A stretch of 64,000 nt of DNA from Streptomyces sp. IMTB 2501 (GTDB lineage Bacteria > Actinomycetota > Actinomycetes > Streptomycetales > Streptomycetaceae). The stretch is from positions 1 through 64,000 of the forward strand of contig NZ_MQUS01000005.1 in the NCBI RefSeq assembly GCF_001953885.1, given 5' to 3'. Positions 42,159-50,544 of the stretch are shown here, in pieces (position 1 is the first letter of the stretch; each line of letters opens with the position of its first letter). The translations under genes were made by a program, and so were the position numbers. The notes under the pieces were generated by a model that ran no database searches, had not been told where the DNA came from, and worked only from the letters and a program-made list of their open reading frames with translations.

Positions 42159-43946
42159 ATGCTGAGGGAAGCCCGCGAGGCCTTCCGCCGGTTCTGGCCG
42201 CTGACCCGCGGGGACCGCAGGTGGCTCTGGGCGATCACCGGCTGCGTGGTCGTGGCCGCGCTCGCCGAGACCGCCGCGATCCTGCTGTTCGCCCAGCTGA
42301 CGGACCACGCCCTCAAGACCGGCCGGCTGTCCGCCTTCTGGGGGCCGGCCGGTGCCTGGCTCGGCGTGGCCGCGCTCGCCGCGTTCGTCGGCTATCTCGG
42401 CAACTCCCTGGCCACCTGGACCGCGGAGAGGTTCGTGCTGCGCCTGCGTGCGGCCGTCTTCCGCCATGTCCAGGACCTGCCCCCGCACTTCTTCCAGCGC
42501 CACCGACAGGGCGACCTGGTCGAACGGCTCACCGGAGACATCGAGTCCATCGAGCAGCTGGTGGTCTCGGGCGTCGTGGGCGCCGTATCGGCAGCCTTCT
42601 CCGCCGTCTTCTACGCCATCGCCGCCTTCTGGCTGCGCTGGGACCTGGCGGTGGCCACCTTCGTCCTCGCGCCGCTGTTCCTGCTCGCCGCGCGCCGCTT
42701 CTCCGGCCGTATCGAGCAGACCTCGCGTGCCGAGCGGGTCGCCGACGGCGCGATCACCTCGGTGGTGGAGGAGTCGCTCGGCAACATCGTCCTCACCCAG
42801 GCCTACAACCGGCGCGCCGACGAGGAGCGGCGGTTGGAGCGCGAGGCGCGCGCCTGGATGCGGGCCAGTGTGCGCTGGGCGCGGCTGAGCGAGATGTACG
42901 CGCAGTTCGTCGAGGTCGTCGAGACGCTGTGCGTGCTCGCGGTGATCGGCCTGGGCGTGTGGGAGATCTCCGCCGGCCGGATGACCCTCGGCCGGCTGCT
43001 CGCGTTCGCCGCCTTCCTCGGCTACCTCTACCCGCCGGTCCGCAACCTCGGCCAGCTCGGCCTGACCGTCACCGCGGCCACCGCCGGCGCCCGCCGCATC
43101 GGCGAGATCCTGGACGCCGAGCCCGCCGTCACCGACCCCGCCGTCCCCGTCCCCGCGTGGCCCGTACACGGCCGGGTCGGCTTCCACCAGGTCTCCTTCC
43201 GCTACCCGGGCTCCGCGCGCGCCTCGCTCCGGGACGTCGAACTCACCGCCTGTCCGGGTGAGTTGGTGATCGTCACGGGGGCGAGCGGCGCCGGCAAGTC
43301 CACCCTCGCCAAGCTCCTCTCCCGCTTCTACGACCCCTCGGCCGGCGTGATCACCCTGGACGGCGTACCGCTCGGGGACCTGTCCCTGCACTTCCTGCGC
43401 GAGCAGATCGCCCTGCTGCCGCAGCAGACCCTGGTCCTCAACGGCACGATCCGCGAGAACATCGCCTGCGGCCGCCCCGGCGCGACGGACACGGAGATCG
43501 GGCAGGCGGCGCGGGACGCGGCGGCGCACGACTTCATCACCGCGCTCCCCGACGGCTACGACACCCCCATCGCCCCCGGCACCGCCGCCCTCTCCGGCGG
43601 TCAGCTGCAGCGCATCGCCATCGCCCGCGCGATGCTGCGCGCGGCCCCGGTCCTCGTCCTGGACGAGCCGACGGCGGGCCTGGACGCGGTCGCCGCCCGC
43701 CAGGTGGTCCAGCCCCTGCGCCGCCTGATGTCCGGCCGTACGACCATCATGATCACCCACGATCTGTCCCTCGCCCCCGACGCCGACCGCATCCTGGTCA
43801 TCGACCGCGGTCGGCTGGTGGAGACGGGCACCCACGAGGAACTCCTGGCGCGGGGCGGCGCGTACGCGCGACTGGCGCTGCCGCTGCCTCAGGCGGCGGC
43901 GGCACCGCCGCCGGAGGGCGAGGACACGCTGATCCTCGGATGGTGA
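42159..43946 (+). CDS. ABC exporter half-transporter (permease-ATPase fusion)
   Basis: 595 residues; ATG 42159 with AAAGGA 7 nt upstream (TTG 42153 would lie on the SD). Type I exporter TMD with six helices (about 25-310), including LPPHFFQRHRQGDLVERLTGD typical of the coupling region, then an NBD (about 340-580): Walker A TGASGAGKST, LPQQTLVLNGTIRENIACG, signature LSGGQLQR, Walker B VLVLDEPTAGLDA, H-loop ITHD. Homodimeric exporter of lipids, drugs or peptides. No C39 peptidase domain. The position after two small basic peptides suggests they could be its cargo; that is inference. Confidence 0.92.
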   Translation: MLREAREAFRRFWPLTRGDRRWLWAITGCVVVAALAETAAILLFAQLTDHALKTGRLSAFWGPAGAWLGVAALAAFVGYLGNSLATWTAERFVLRLRAAVFRHVQDLPPHFFQRHRQGDLVERLTGDIESIEQLVVSGVVGAVSAAFSAVFYAIAAFWLRWDLAVATFVLAPLFLLAARRFSGRIEQTSRAERVADGAITSVVEESLGNIVLTQAYNRRADEERRLEREARAWMRASVRWARLSEMYAQFVEVVETLCVLAVIGLGVWEISAGRMTLGRLLAFAAFLGYLYPPVRNLGQLGLTVTAATAGARRIGEILDAEPAVTDPAVPVPAWPVHGRVGFHQVSFRYPGSARASLRDVELTACPGELVIVTGASGAGKSTLAKLLSRFYDPSAGVITLDGVPLGDLSLHFLREQIALLPQQTLVLNGTIRENIACGRPGATDTEIGQAARDAAAHDFITALPDGYDTPIAPGTAALSGGQLQRIAIARAMLRAAPVLVLDEPTAGLDAVAARQVVQPLRRLMSGRTTIMITHDLSLAPDADRILVIDRGRLVETGTHEELLARGGAYARLALPLPQAAAAPPPEGEDTLILGW

Positions 43947-43962
43947 GGACGCTCAGGTGCTC

Positions 43963-45087
43963 TCAGGTGGTCTTCTTCCGGTCGAACCAGATCGTCGCCA
44001 GCGTCGGCACCAGCCCCGCCCAGAAGACGATCCGCGGCACCGCCCGCTCGGTCCACGGCACCTGGCTGATGACCAGCGCACACAGCACGGCCCAGGCGGC
44101 CTGGCCGAGGACGATCCGGGGCCAGCGGCGGCGGTGGATCAGGGAGCGGAGGTTGTAGCGGACGCCGGTCCGCAGCCGGCGGTAGCGCAGCAGCGCGCCG
44201 ACGGCCCAGAGGGCGCCGACGGGCACGAAGTACCACAGCCGCTGGCCGAGGGGGACGGGCAGCGCGTGAGGGACCTGGCCGTCCTTGGTCCACAGGTCGA
44301 GCAGCACACCGGCGAGCCCCAGACTGAGCAGGGCGATCCAGCGCACCCCGCGCAGCAGCCGGTAGGAGGCGTGGTCCAGGCCTTGCTGAAGGGGTGCCGA
44401 GTGCGGGGTGGCGGCGAGGGCGTCGGCGTAGAGGGTGGCGGCCTCGGCGGCCTTGACGCCGGGGGCGGTGGCGGCCTGCTCGGTCCGCCGGGCCAGCGCC
44501 TCGGCGTGGTTGGGGTCGAGCCGGAGGATGGCCCGGTCCATCTCGTCGCGGACGGCCTGGTCACCGCTCATTCTGGCGATGCCCCAGCGCACCTCGTACG
44601 GGAAGACCTCCTCAGGCGCCAACCGTATTGCGGTGAGGGCCAGTTCGTCCGACTCGCGGAGGAAGCCGGCCAGTGCTTCCTGGGTGACCGAGCCGCCGTT
44701 GGCGTGCCCGAACCGCAGCGAGCGGATGCGGTACAGCCAGTTGGCGAGCAGCGCGTACCCGTACCAGTATTCGGGCGCGAGGCGGATGGCCTCGCGCAGG
44801 ACGTCCTCGGTCTCCAGGAACCGGCCCACGACTCGCAGCGCGCGGGCGTGCTGGATGAGCGCTCCGACGTGCCCGGGATCGACGGCCAGCGCCCGCTCGG
44901 TCGCCTCCAGCGCCTGGTCCGCCTCGTTCTCCACGGCCAGATGGCAGCTCGCGAGCCGGACCCAGGCGCCGGTGTCCTCCGCGTCCTCGGCGAGCCGCTG
45001 CCCGAGCACCGCCTTGGCCTCGTCGTAGCGCCGCAGGTCGTACAGCACGTCGGCCCGCTCCAGGGCCGGGTGCAGTGTGCTGCTCAC
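43963..45087 (-). CDS. TPR membrane protein paired with AAA+ ATPase
   Basis: 374 residues from GTG 45087. Tetratricopeptide-like helical repeats fill residues 1-215 (ALERADVLYDLRRYDEAKAV, then ATERALAVDPGHVGALIQHA and REAIRLAPEYWYGYALLANW). The C-terminal third has about four TM helices (about 255-370). The start overlaps the AAA+ stop by 4 bp (GTGA), so they are translationally coupled. A membrane-bound adaptor presenting substrates to the AAA+ protein is a reasonable inference. Convergent with the ABC exporter, 16 bp apart. Confidence 0.82.
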   Translation of the reverse strand: MSSTLHPALERADVLYDLRRYDEAKAVLGQRLAEDAEDTGAWVRLASCHLAVENEADQALEATERALAVDPGHVGALIQHARALRVVGRFLETEDVLREAIRLAPEYWYGYALLANWLYRIRSLRFGHANGGSVTQEALAGFLRESDELALTAIRLAPEEVFPYEVRWGIARMSGDQAVRDEMDRAILRLDPNHAEALARRTEQAATAPGVKAAEAATLYADALAATPHSAPLQQGLDHASYRLLRGVRWIALLSLGLAGVLLDLWTKDGQVPHALPVPLGQRLWYFVPVGALWAVGALLRYRRLRTGVRYNLRSLIHRRRWPRIVLGQAAWAVLCALVISQVPWTERAVPRIVFWAGLVPTLATIWFDRKKTT

Positions 45088-46394
45088 AGCTTCCGCCGCT
45101 TCTTCAGATAGGCGATGAGGTCGTCGTACATGCCGCCCTCGTTGGCGAACATCGCCACGTTGCGGGCGGCGGCGAACCACGGCTCGGTGGACGGTACGAC
45201 CTCTTTCGCCGCTCCCAGCAGATCCTTCATGCCGATCATGCGTACGGTCCCGGACCGGGCGGAGTCGAGCAGCGCGCGCTCGGCGGCGGCCTCGCACACA
45301 TGGGCCAGGTCGGCTCCGGAGAGCCCGTCGGTGGCCTTGGCGAGCTTGCCCAGGTCGACGTTCTCGATGGGCCGGTCCCGCAGGTGGTAGCGGAGGATCG
45401 CCTCACGGGCCGGTGCGTCGGGCGGCAGCACGAGCAGGGTGCGGTCCAGTCGCCCCGGCCGCCGCAGCGCGTTGTCGACGTCCCAGGGCACATTGGTGGC
45501 GGCGAGCACGAACACGCCGTCGTTGGCACCTGCGTCGATCCCGTCCAACTCGGTCAGCAGCTGATTGACGGTGTTGCGCATGCCGCCGTGCAGGGTGCGG
45601 CTGCGCTTGGCGCCGAGGGCGTCCAGCTCGTCGAGGAAGACGACGCAGGGCGCCTGCCGACGGGCGGTCTGGAAGATCTCGTGCATGTTGCGCTCGGAGT
45701 TGCCGGTCCACATGTCGAGCACGTCGCTGACCGACACGGACAGGAACGACGCCCCGAGTTCACCGGCGACGGCCCGCGCGATGAACGTCTTTCCGCATCC
45801 GGGCGGCCCGTACAGCAGGAGTCCGCCGCGCAGGCTCTTCCCGTACAGCTTCTGCAGCTCGGGATTGCGAAGAGGCGCGAGAAAGGCGGCCTCCAGCCGG
45901 TCCTTCACCTCATGCATCCCACCGACGTCGGCGAGCCGCAGACCCCCGGGCCTCTCGACGTCCCAGGCCTCCGCGTCCCCGGGGTCGTCGCCCCCATCCG
46001 CCCGCACGGGCGCCTCCGCCTCGACGAACCGCGGCGGTACGACGTCACCGATCTGCTCTTCGGCGGCTTCCCAGTCGAAACCGGGGCGCTGTGCGGGCGG
46101 GGCGGGCCGCTGGGCCGGGGCGGGCTGCGAGGCCGAGGGGGCCTCCGGTGCGGCGGGGGTCTCCGGTGCGGCGGGGGCCGGCTGCTGGGGCAGACCCATG
46201 GCCCGGGTCATGAGCTGTCGCGCCTGCGCGTCACCCGGCGCGTGCTGCAGGGCGACGGCCGCCTCGGCGACCGCGGCCTCCGACTGGCCCTCGTTCAGGA
46301 GGAGTTCGGCCAGATGCAGTCGCAGCGGCACATCGGCGGGCGCGGCGGCGACGGCCGTACGCAGGCTCTGGATCAGAGGAGAGTCTTCCGGCAT
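45084..46394 (-). CDS. AAA+ ATPase with N-terminal TPR-like domain
   Basis: 436 residues. The N-terminal helical repeat (about 1-65: LHLAELLLNEGQSEAAVAEA) is followed by a Pro/Ala/Gln-rich linker (about 70-110). The AAA domain (about 160-400) has Walker A GPPGCGKT, an aromatic pore loop DMWTGNSERN, Walker B VVFLDELDALG and second region of homology with arginine fingers NALRRPGRLD. It resembles Cdc48/FtsH-type AAA rather than MoxR. A lid domain follows (YHLRDRPIEN... DLAHVCEAAAERAL). Probably an unfoldase acting with the coupled TPR membrane protein; no protease domain or partner protease is encoded nearby. Confidence 0.88.
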   Translation of the reverse strand: MPEDSPLIQSLRTAVAAAPADVPLRLHLAELLLNEGQSEAAVAEAAVALQHAPGDAQARQLMTRAMGLPQQPAPAAPETPAAPEAPSASQPAPAQRPAPPAQRPGFDWEAAEEQIGDVVPPRFVEAEAPVRADGGDDPGDAEAWDVERPGGLRLADVGGMHEVKDRLEAAFLAPLRNPELQKLYGKSLRGGLLLYGPPGCGKTFIARAVAGELGASFLSVSVSDVLDMWTGNSERNMHEIFQTARRQAPCVVFLDELDALGAKRSRTLHGGMRNTVNQLLTELDGIDAGANDGVFVLAATNVPWDVDNALRRPGRLDRTLLVLPPDAPAREAILRYHLRDRPIENVDLGKLAKATDGLSGADLAHVCEAAAERALLDSARSGTVRMIGMKDLLGAAKEVVPSTEPWFAAARNVAMFANEGGMYDDLIAYLKKRRKL

Positions 46395-46423
46395 GGGCTC
46401 AAGCCTACGGAGCCGCTATGCGC

Positions 46424-47038
46424 TCACTTCCGCTTGGGCCCGGTGATGGCCTCACCGATGACGAATCCCTTGGCGGGACCTTCGGGGATGGTGATCTCGG
46501 TGCCGTAGGGGACACGGTGGATGTCCTCCCAGTCGGCCTTGTCGGGACGGGGAACGGTGAAGAGGGTGACGGCGCCCTGACCGTCGTAGTCGTCGATGAG
46601 TACGTAGACGGGGATGCCGGCGCGGGCGTACTCCCGGCGCTTTCGCATGCGGTCGCGTTCCAGGTTGCGGTGGCCGGGGGAGGCCACTTCCACGACGAGG
46701 GAGACAGCTGAAGCGGCTACGCCCAGTCCTTCCTCGTCAGCGTGCGGCTCCAGGTCTTCGGGTGCGATCAGGACGTCCGAGATCCACGCCTTGAGCCCGT
46801 GGACGACGTTGGTGTCCTGATATGCAGCATGCTCTCCCTCGCCCAGGAACCGCACCAGCCTGTTGCGGAGGCGGTTGACGATCTGGGCGTGGGAAAGGCG
46901 ACCGGTGGGCGACACCTCGATGGCTCCCTCAATGATCTCAGCGCGGTAGCCCTCGGGGAGTTCCATGGCCTTCCACGCCAGCCACAGGACCTCGTCCAGG
47001 TCGGGTACGTTCTGGGATTCAGCCGGAGCCTCGGACAT
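46424..47038 (-). CDS. Uma2 family endonuclease-like protein (DUF820)
   Basis: 204 residues from ATG 47038 with GAGAGG 7 nt upstream. PD-(D/E)XK-like Uma2 fold: EIIEGAIEVSPTGRLSHAQI, then ISDVLIAPEDL and SLVVEVASPGHRNLERDRMRKRREYARAGIPVYVLID (quoted ends: SLVVEVASPG...YVLID), the Asp, Glu-x-Val and Lys/Arg set of the family. Numerous in Streptomyces; biological role unknown, possibly linked to mobile DNA. No partner gene. Confidence 0.88.
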   Translation of the reverse strand: MSEAPAESQNVPDLDEVLWLAWKAMELPEGYRAEIIEGAIEVSPTGRLSHAQIVNRLRNRLVRFLGEGEHAAYQDTNVVHGLKAWISDVLIAPEDLEPHADEEGLGVAASAVSLVVEVASPGHRNLERDRMRKRREYARAGIPVYVLIDDYDGQGAVTLFTVPRPDKADWEDIHRVPYGTEITIPEGPAKGFVIGEAITGPKRK

Positions 47039-47194
47039 GGTCTCGGGCCTCTCATGTGCGAGAGCTGGCACCTCCTCCTCAAGTGTGGGCTGGGTCGGGC
47101 AGCGACACAAGCAACGCGATCACGCTGGACGCGACAGTGGATATGACCGGAGAAAATGACAGGCGATCACCCGTTCGAGCGACAGTCGAAATGG

Positions 47195-47456
47195 TCAGCC
47201 GTCTGTACTCGACCGGGTCCCACGGCTGACCGCGACGCGGAGTACTTCCTCCAGCGACTCCGAGGCCCGCGTCAGAGCGAAGCGCACGGCCATTTCCCCC
47301 GCTGTCCTGTCCGCGAGTACGGCCTTCGCTCCGGCCAGCACCTGCCTCCACGTCATCGGCGAGGAGGGAGAGGCGGCTGTGGTCGCTGTCGGTGCTGAGG
47401 TAGCAGGGCTTGCCCTCCGGGGTGCTCCAGGGCAGGAGACGGAGTCCGTCACTCAC
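47195..47456 (-). pseudogene. Frameshifted small protein of the DUF5753 neighbourhood
   Basis: From GTG 47456 one frame reads VSDGLRLLPWSTPEGKPCYLSTDSDHSRLSLLADDVEAG; the rest of the family-like sequence (AGAKAVLADR ... LTRASESLEEVLRVAVSRG) is in the neighbouring frame, ending at 47195. Streptomyces proteins with GLRLLPWxxPEGKPC...LADxVEAxQL...VLRVAxSRG are common next to XRE-DUF5753 genes, so one indel near 47330-47345 has split this one. A sequencing error could also do this. The start overlaps the upstream small gene by 4 bp. Confidence 0.7.
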
Positions 47457-47677
47457 GTGAAGACTTCCACTTCGTGGAGGTACGGGCGTACGAGCGGGGT
47501 GTCGTACCAAAAGAGGTGTGCTTCGGTGTCGCGGCGGCGGATGGGGTGTGTGGTCAATAGCGAGTCCGCGTCTTGCAGTTGGGCCGGGGACGCGCGGCGG
47601 CGGCCCCGGGCGGGAAGCAGTGCCCGGATGAGCAGAAGCAGCAGCGATTCGATGACTCCGGCGATACGTGCGCGCAC
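47453..47677 (-). CDS. Small protein with LPARGR...DTPLVRPYL motif
   Basis: 74 residues; GTG 47677 preceded by AAGGAGC. N-terminal hydrophobic/amphipathic helix IAGVIESLLLLLIRALLPARGRRR, basic linker, and a C-terminal YDTPLVRPYL. This type is found in Streptomyces upstream of, and divergent from, XRE-DUF5753 regulators, as here (regulator at 47811). The GTG of the next gene overlaps its stop. Function unknown. Confidence 0.72.
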   Translation of the reverse strand: MRARIAGVIESLLLLLIRALLPARGRRRASPAQLQDADSLLTTHPIRRRDTEAHLFWYDTPLVRPYLHEVEVFT

Positions 47678-47810
47678 GTCGAAGCTCCTTGAGCGGCAGG
47701 GGGGTTGGCGAGCGGTGATTACCGTTCGTGCCCTGATCGTCACAGCTGCGGCGTACGCTGCGGAAGAGGTTCGGTGTTGCCTGGGGCGCCAGGCAACGGG
47801 GAGGGGTGAC

Positions 47811-48635
47811 GTGGTCGAAGACGTTGACGCGAAGCCGGTTTCCGGGCGGGCCATGCTGGGGCAGACGCTGCGGGTGCTGCGCGAGAAGGCCGGGAAGTCG
47901 CTGGGGCAGCTGGCTGAGGAGACCGGGTACGACAAGAGCTACTTGAGTCGGTTGGAGTCCGGGGAGCGACTGTCCAAGGTGACCGTCATGGAGGACCTGG
48001 ACGGGTATTACGGCACCGGTGACCTGCTGGTATGCCTCTGGAAGGCGACTCGGCTGGACGCGTTCAAGGACCAGTACAAGGAGTACATGGGACTGGAGGC
48101 GACGGCGCGGATCATGTGGCTGTTCTCGCCGGGGATTCCAGGGCTCTTACAGACCGAGGACTTTGCTCGCGGGGTGTTGTCTGGGGCTCAGACAACAGCT
48201 GACGGCGACGAGGCCGTCGAGGAGCAAGTGGCGGCACGGCTCGGGCGGCAGTACCTCCTGACGCAGAAGCCGGAGCCCGAAGTCCGGGTCGTCATGGACG
48301 AGTTCGCGCTCCGACGCCCTGCTGCGCGGGGCAAGGCCTGGCATGATCAGTTGCTCCATCTTGAGACTGCCGCGCTGTGGCCCAACGTGACGCTCCAAGT
48401 ACTGCCCTTTTCCGCGGGAGCGCACCACCATATGACCGGGTCGCTGACGCTGCTCTGGCAGAGGGACGGCAGTGCTGTTGCCTACAAGGAGGGCAACGGT
48501 TGCAGTCGGTTGATCGAAGATCCGGACGAAGTACTGCGGCAACGACTGTCCTACGATCGGCTCCGCGACCTGGCGCAGTCCCCGTCGGACTCGCTCACGT
48601 TCATCAGGGACGTACTGGAGGAGCACAGATCATGA
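47811..48635 (+). CDS. XRE-family regulator with DUF5753, locus 3 (TTA-containing)
   Basis: 274 residues, GTG start with GAGGGG upstream. HTH (LGQTLRVLREKAGKSLGQLA then YDKSYLSRLESGERLSKVTV) at about 16-60; DUF5753 from about 95 with FSPGIPGLLQTEDFARGVL and VTLQVLPFSAGAHHHMTGSL. The second Leu of GLLQTE is encoded by TTA at 48147-48149, so translation may depend on the bldA tRNA and be delayed to development. Overlaps the first DUF397 gene by 4 bp (ATGA). Confidence 0.92.
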   Translation: MVEDVDAKPVSGRAMLGQTLRVLREKAGKSLGQLAEETGYDKSYLSRLESGERLSKVTVMEDLDGYYGTGDLLVCLWKATRLDAFKDQYKEYMGLEATARIMWLFSPGIPGLLQTEDFARGVLSGAQTTADGDEAVEEQVAARLGRQYLLTQKPEPEVRVVMDEFALRRPAARGKAWHDQLLHLETAALWPNVTLQVLPFSAGAHHHMTGSLTLLWQRDGSAVAYKEGNGCSRLIEDPDEVLRQRLSYDRLRDLAQSPSDSLTFIRDVLEEHRS

Positions 48636-48835
48636 CGCGCACCCCCGATCTCAGCACCGCCCTGTGGTGCAAGTCCAGCTACAGCGAAGGGGGAGCGAAC
48701 GACTGCGTCGAAGTCGCCGACGGCTACCCCGGCGTCGTCCCCGTCCGCGACAGCAAGATCCCGTCGACCCGCCCGCTGATCTTCTCGGCGACGTCCTGGG
48801 GCGCCTTCGTGCGCGGCGTGAAGGAGACGGCGTGA
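48632..48835 (+). CDS. DUF397 protein, first of tandem pair
   Basis: 67 residues, ATG within the regulator stop. DUF397 motif WCKSSYSEGGANDCVEVADG then VVPVRDSK and FSATSWGAFV. Overlaps the next DUF397 gene by 4 bp. Confidence 0.92.
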   Translation: MTRTPDLSTALWCKSSYSEGGANDCVEVADGYPGVVPVRDSKIPSTRPLIFSATSWGAFVRGVKETA

Positions 48836-49017
48836 TCTTCGCCCCCGGCACCGCCGTGTGGCGCAAGTCGAGCTACAGCGATGGGGGAGACAACGACTGC
48901 GTCGAGGTCGCCGATGGCTACCCCGGCATCGTCCCCGTCCGCGACAGCAAGACCCCCGCGTCCCGCCCGTTGGTCTTCTCGGCCGCCTCCTGGTCGGCGT
49001 TCGTGAGGACGCTGTAG
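48832..49017 (+). CDS. DUF397 protein, second of tandem pair
   Basis: 61 residues, GTG overlapping the previous stop. WRKSSYSDGGDNDCVEVADG then IVPVRDSK and FSAASWSAFV; a recent-looking duplicate of the preceding gene with a shorter N-terminus. Two DUF397 proteins for one DUF5753 regulator. Confidence 0.92.
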   Translation: MIFAPGTAVWRKSSYSDGGDNDCVEVADGYPGIVPVRDSKTPASRPLVFSAASWSAFVRTL

Positions 49018-49032
49018 GCGGCCGGTCGCCTC

Positions 49033-49899
49033 TCAATTCTCCAGCAGCGCGGGCCAGTTCTGGTCGGCTGCCCACTCCGCGAAGGTCGTCCAGCCGACCT
49101 CCGGGTATGCCCGGCGCAGAGCAGGGACGTCGACGTCGAGGCCTGTGGTGGTGAAGTACGCGAACATCGCCGCCAGGTCCGCGGAGTGGGTGCGGACGTG
49201 GTCGAGGGCGACCTCCTGGTGGGTGATCGGGTGGCCCGTGGCGGTGGTGAGGGTGGCCGCGATCCCGGCCGGGGTGCGGGTGTCCGAGGCTATGTCGATA
49301 CGGCGGCCCACGAATTCCCTCCGGCGGCTGAAGGTCAGCGCGGCGAACGCGCCGATGTCCGCGGCGGGGATCAGGGCGAAGGGCCGGTCCGCGGGCATGG
49401 GCCAGCCGAGGACGCCCTCGCGCAGTCCGGCCAGGGTCCAGCCGGTGGCGTAGTTGTCCATGAAGGCGGCCGGGGCGATCACCGTCCAGGGCACGTCGGA
49501 TGTGCGCAGATGCCGCTCGATCTCGTACTTGCTCTCGTAGTGCGGGATGCCGGTGCCGCGGTCGGCGTGGGCGGCGGAGGTGAGGACGACGTGGCCGAGG
49601 CGGGCGGCCGCGGCGGCTTCGACGAGGGTTCTGCCCTGCCGGACCTCGGTTGCCGTGTCGGTGCCGAAGGGGGTCGTGACCGCGAAGAGCGCGTCCGCGC
49701 CGGTGAGGGCCGCGTCGAGCGAGTCGCGGTCGTCGAAGTCGGCGTGGCGGATCTCGGCGCCTAGAGCGCGCAGAGCGTCGGCGGCCGGTGAGTCGGGGCG
49801 TCGGGTCAGGGCGCGGACATGGTGGCCGGCGGCCCAGAGGGCGCGGGCGGTGGCTCCCCCCTGGGTGCCGGTGGCGCCGGTGACGGCGACGGTGAGCAT
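49033..49899 (-). CDS. NmrA/SDR-like NAD(P)-binding protein
   Basis: 288 residues, ATG 49899 with GGGGAG upstream. Atypical SDR: VAVTGATGTQGGATARAL (Gly-rich NAD(P) loop), RALTRRPDS, ADFDDRDSL, and YESKYEIERHL (the Tyr/Lys-like helix). NmrA-type quinone/NAD(P)H-binding or redox-sensing protein. Divergent from the MarR gene through a 130-bp region with a perfect dyad, so probably the MarR target. Confidence 0.9.
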   Translation of the reverse strand: MLTVAVTGATGTQGGATARALWAAGHHVRALTRRPDSPAADALRALGAEIRHADFDDRDSLDAALTGADALFAVTTPFGTDTATEVRQGRTLVEAAAAARLGHVVLTSAAHADRGTGIPHYESKYEIERHLRTSDVPWTVIAPAAFMDNYATGWTLAGLREGVLGWPMPADRPFALIPAADIGAFAALTFSRRREFVGRRIDIASDTRTPAGIAATLTTATGHPITHQEVALDHVRTHSADLAAMFAYFTTTGLDVDVPALRRAYPEVGWTTFAEWAADQNWPALLEN

Positions 49900-49961
49900 G
49901 GTTCTCCCCTTGGTGGCTTGGGTGGCTGTCTGGGCAGGTAAGATTGCTGCATGACGCATTG

Positions 49962-50009
49962 ACTGCGTCACGCAGTAGATAGTATCGGGAATTCTGCTGT
50001 GTCGCGCAG
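49962..50009. promoter_or_regulatory. MarR-type operators
   Basis: Site 1, ACTGCGT-C-ACGCAGT (49962-49976), is a perfect 15-bp dyad. Site 2, CTGCTGTGTCGCGCAG (49994-50009), is an imperfect copy. Both lie between the divergent NmrA-like and MarR genes; spacing 33 bp (three helical turns). Confidence 0.72.
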
Positions 50010-50030
50010 TGATTTTTGGAGGCGAGTCAA

Positions 50031-50519
50031 ATGGCGGACGAGACAGAACCGTGCCGGGAGCGGCTGTACGAGGAGCTGTCGGCCGAGTCACGCCGCTATC
50101 TCGCGTCCTACGTGCTGTTCAACCAGGCCGTCGCCGACCATCTCGGCCTGCACCCGACCGACGTACAGGCGCTCAGCCTGCTGACCGTCGAGCCCGAGCC
50201 GCTCACCGTCCGGCAGATCGCCGACATGACCGGCCTCACCACGGGTTCGGCCACCCGGCTGGTGGACCGGCTCGAACGCGGCGGTTATGTGGCCCGTACG
50301 CCGGATGCGCGGGACCGCCGCCGGGTGCTGGTCACTCCGGTGCCGGAGCGCCTCGCGCGCGTCACCGCGGTGTGGGACGAGCTGGGCCGCACCTGGCAGA
50401 CGCTGCTCGACGAGCACAGCGAGGACGAACTGAAGGCGATCACCCGCCATATGCGCCGGGCGAACGACCTGAGTCGCACCCAGATCCAGCACCTGCGCAC
50501 CCTGCCCAAGCCGGACTGA
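50031..50519 (+). CDS. MarR family transcriptional regulator
   Basis: 162 residues, ATG 50031 (TGGAGG 10 nt upstream). Winged HTH: LTVRQIADMTGLTTGSATRLVDRLERGGYVARTPDARDRRR (ends given: LTVRQIADMTG...ARDRRR), with the wing DRR motif. Likely represses itself and the divergent NmrA-like gene at the two dyads. Confidence 0.92.
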   Translation: MADETEPCRERLYEELSAESRRYLASYVLFNQAVADHLGLHPTDVQALSLLTVEPEPLTVRQIADMTGLTTGSATRLVDRLERGGYVARTPDARDRRRVLVTPVPERLARVTAVWDELGRTWQTLLDEHSEDELKAITRHMRRANDLSRTQIQHLRTLPKPD

Positions 50520-50544
50520 GCCGACCGCGTCGAGGTGGCCCCGC

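Noticed and set aside
47379..47810. N-terminal extension of DUF5753 regulator 3
   Set aside because: Antisense to the small LPARGR protein gene; GTG 47811 has its own Shine-Dalgarno and HTH begins shortly after.
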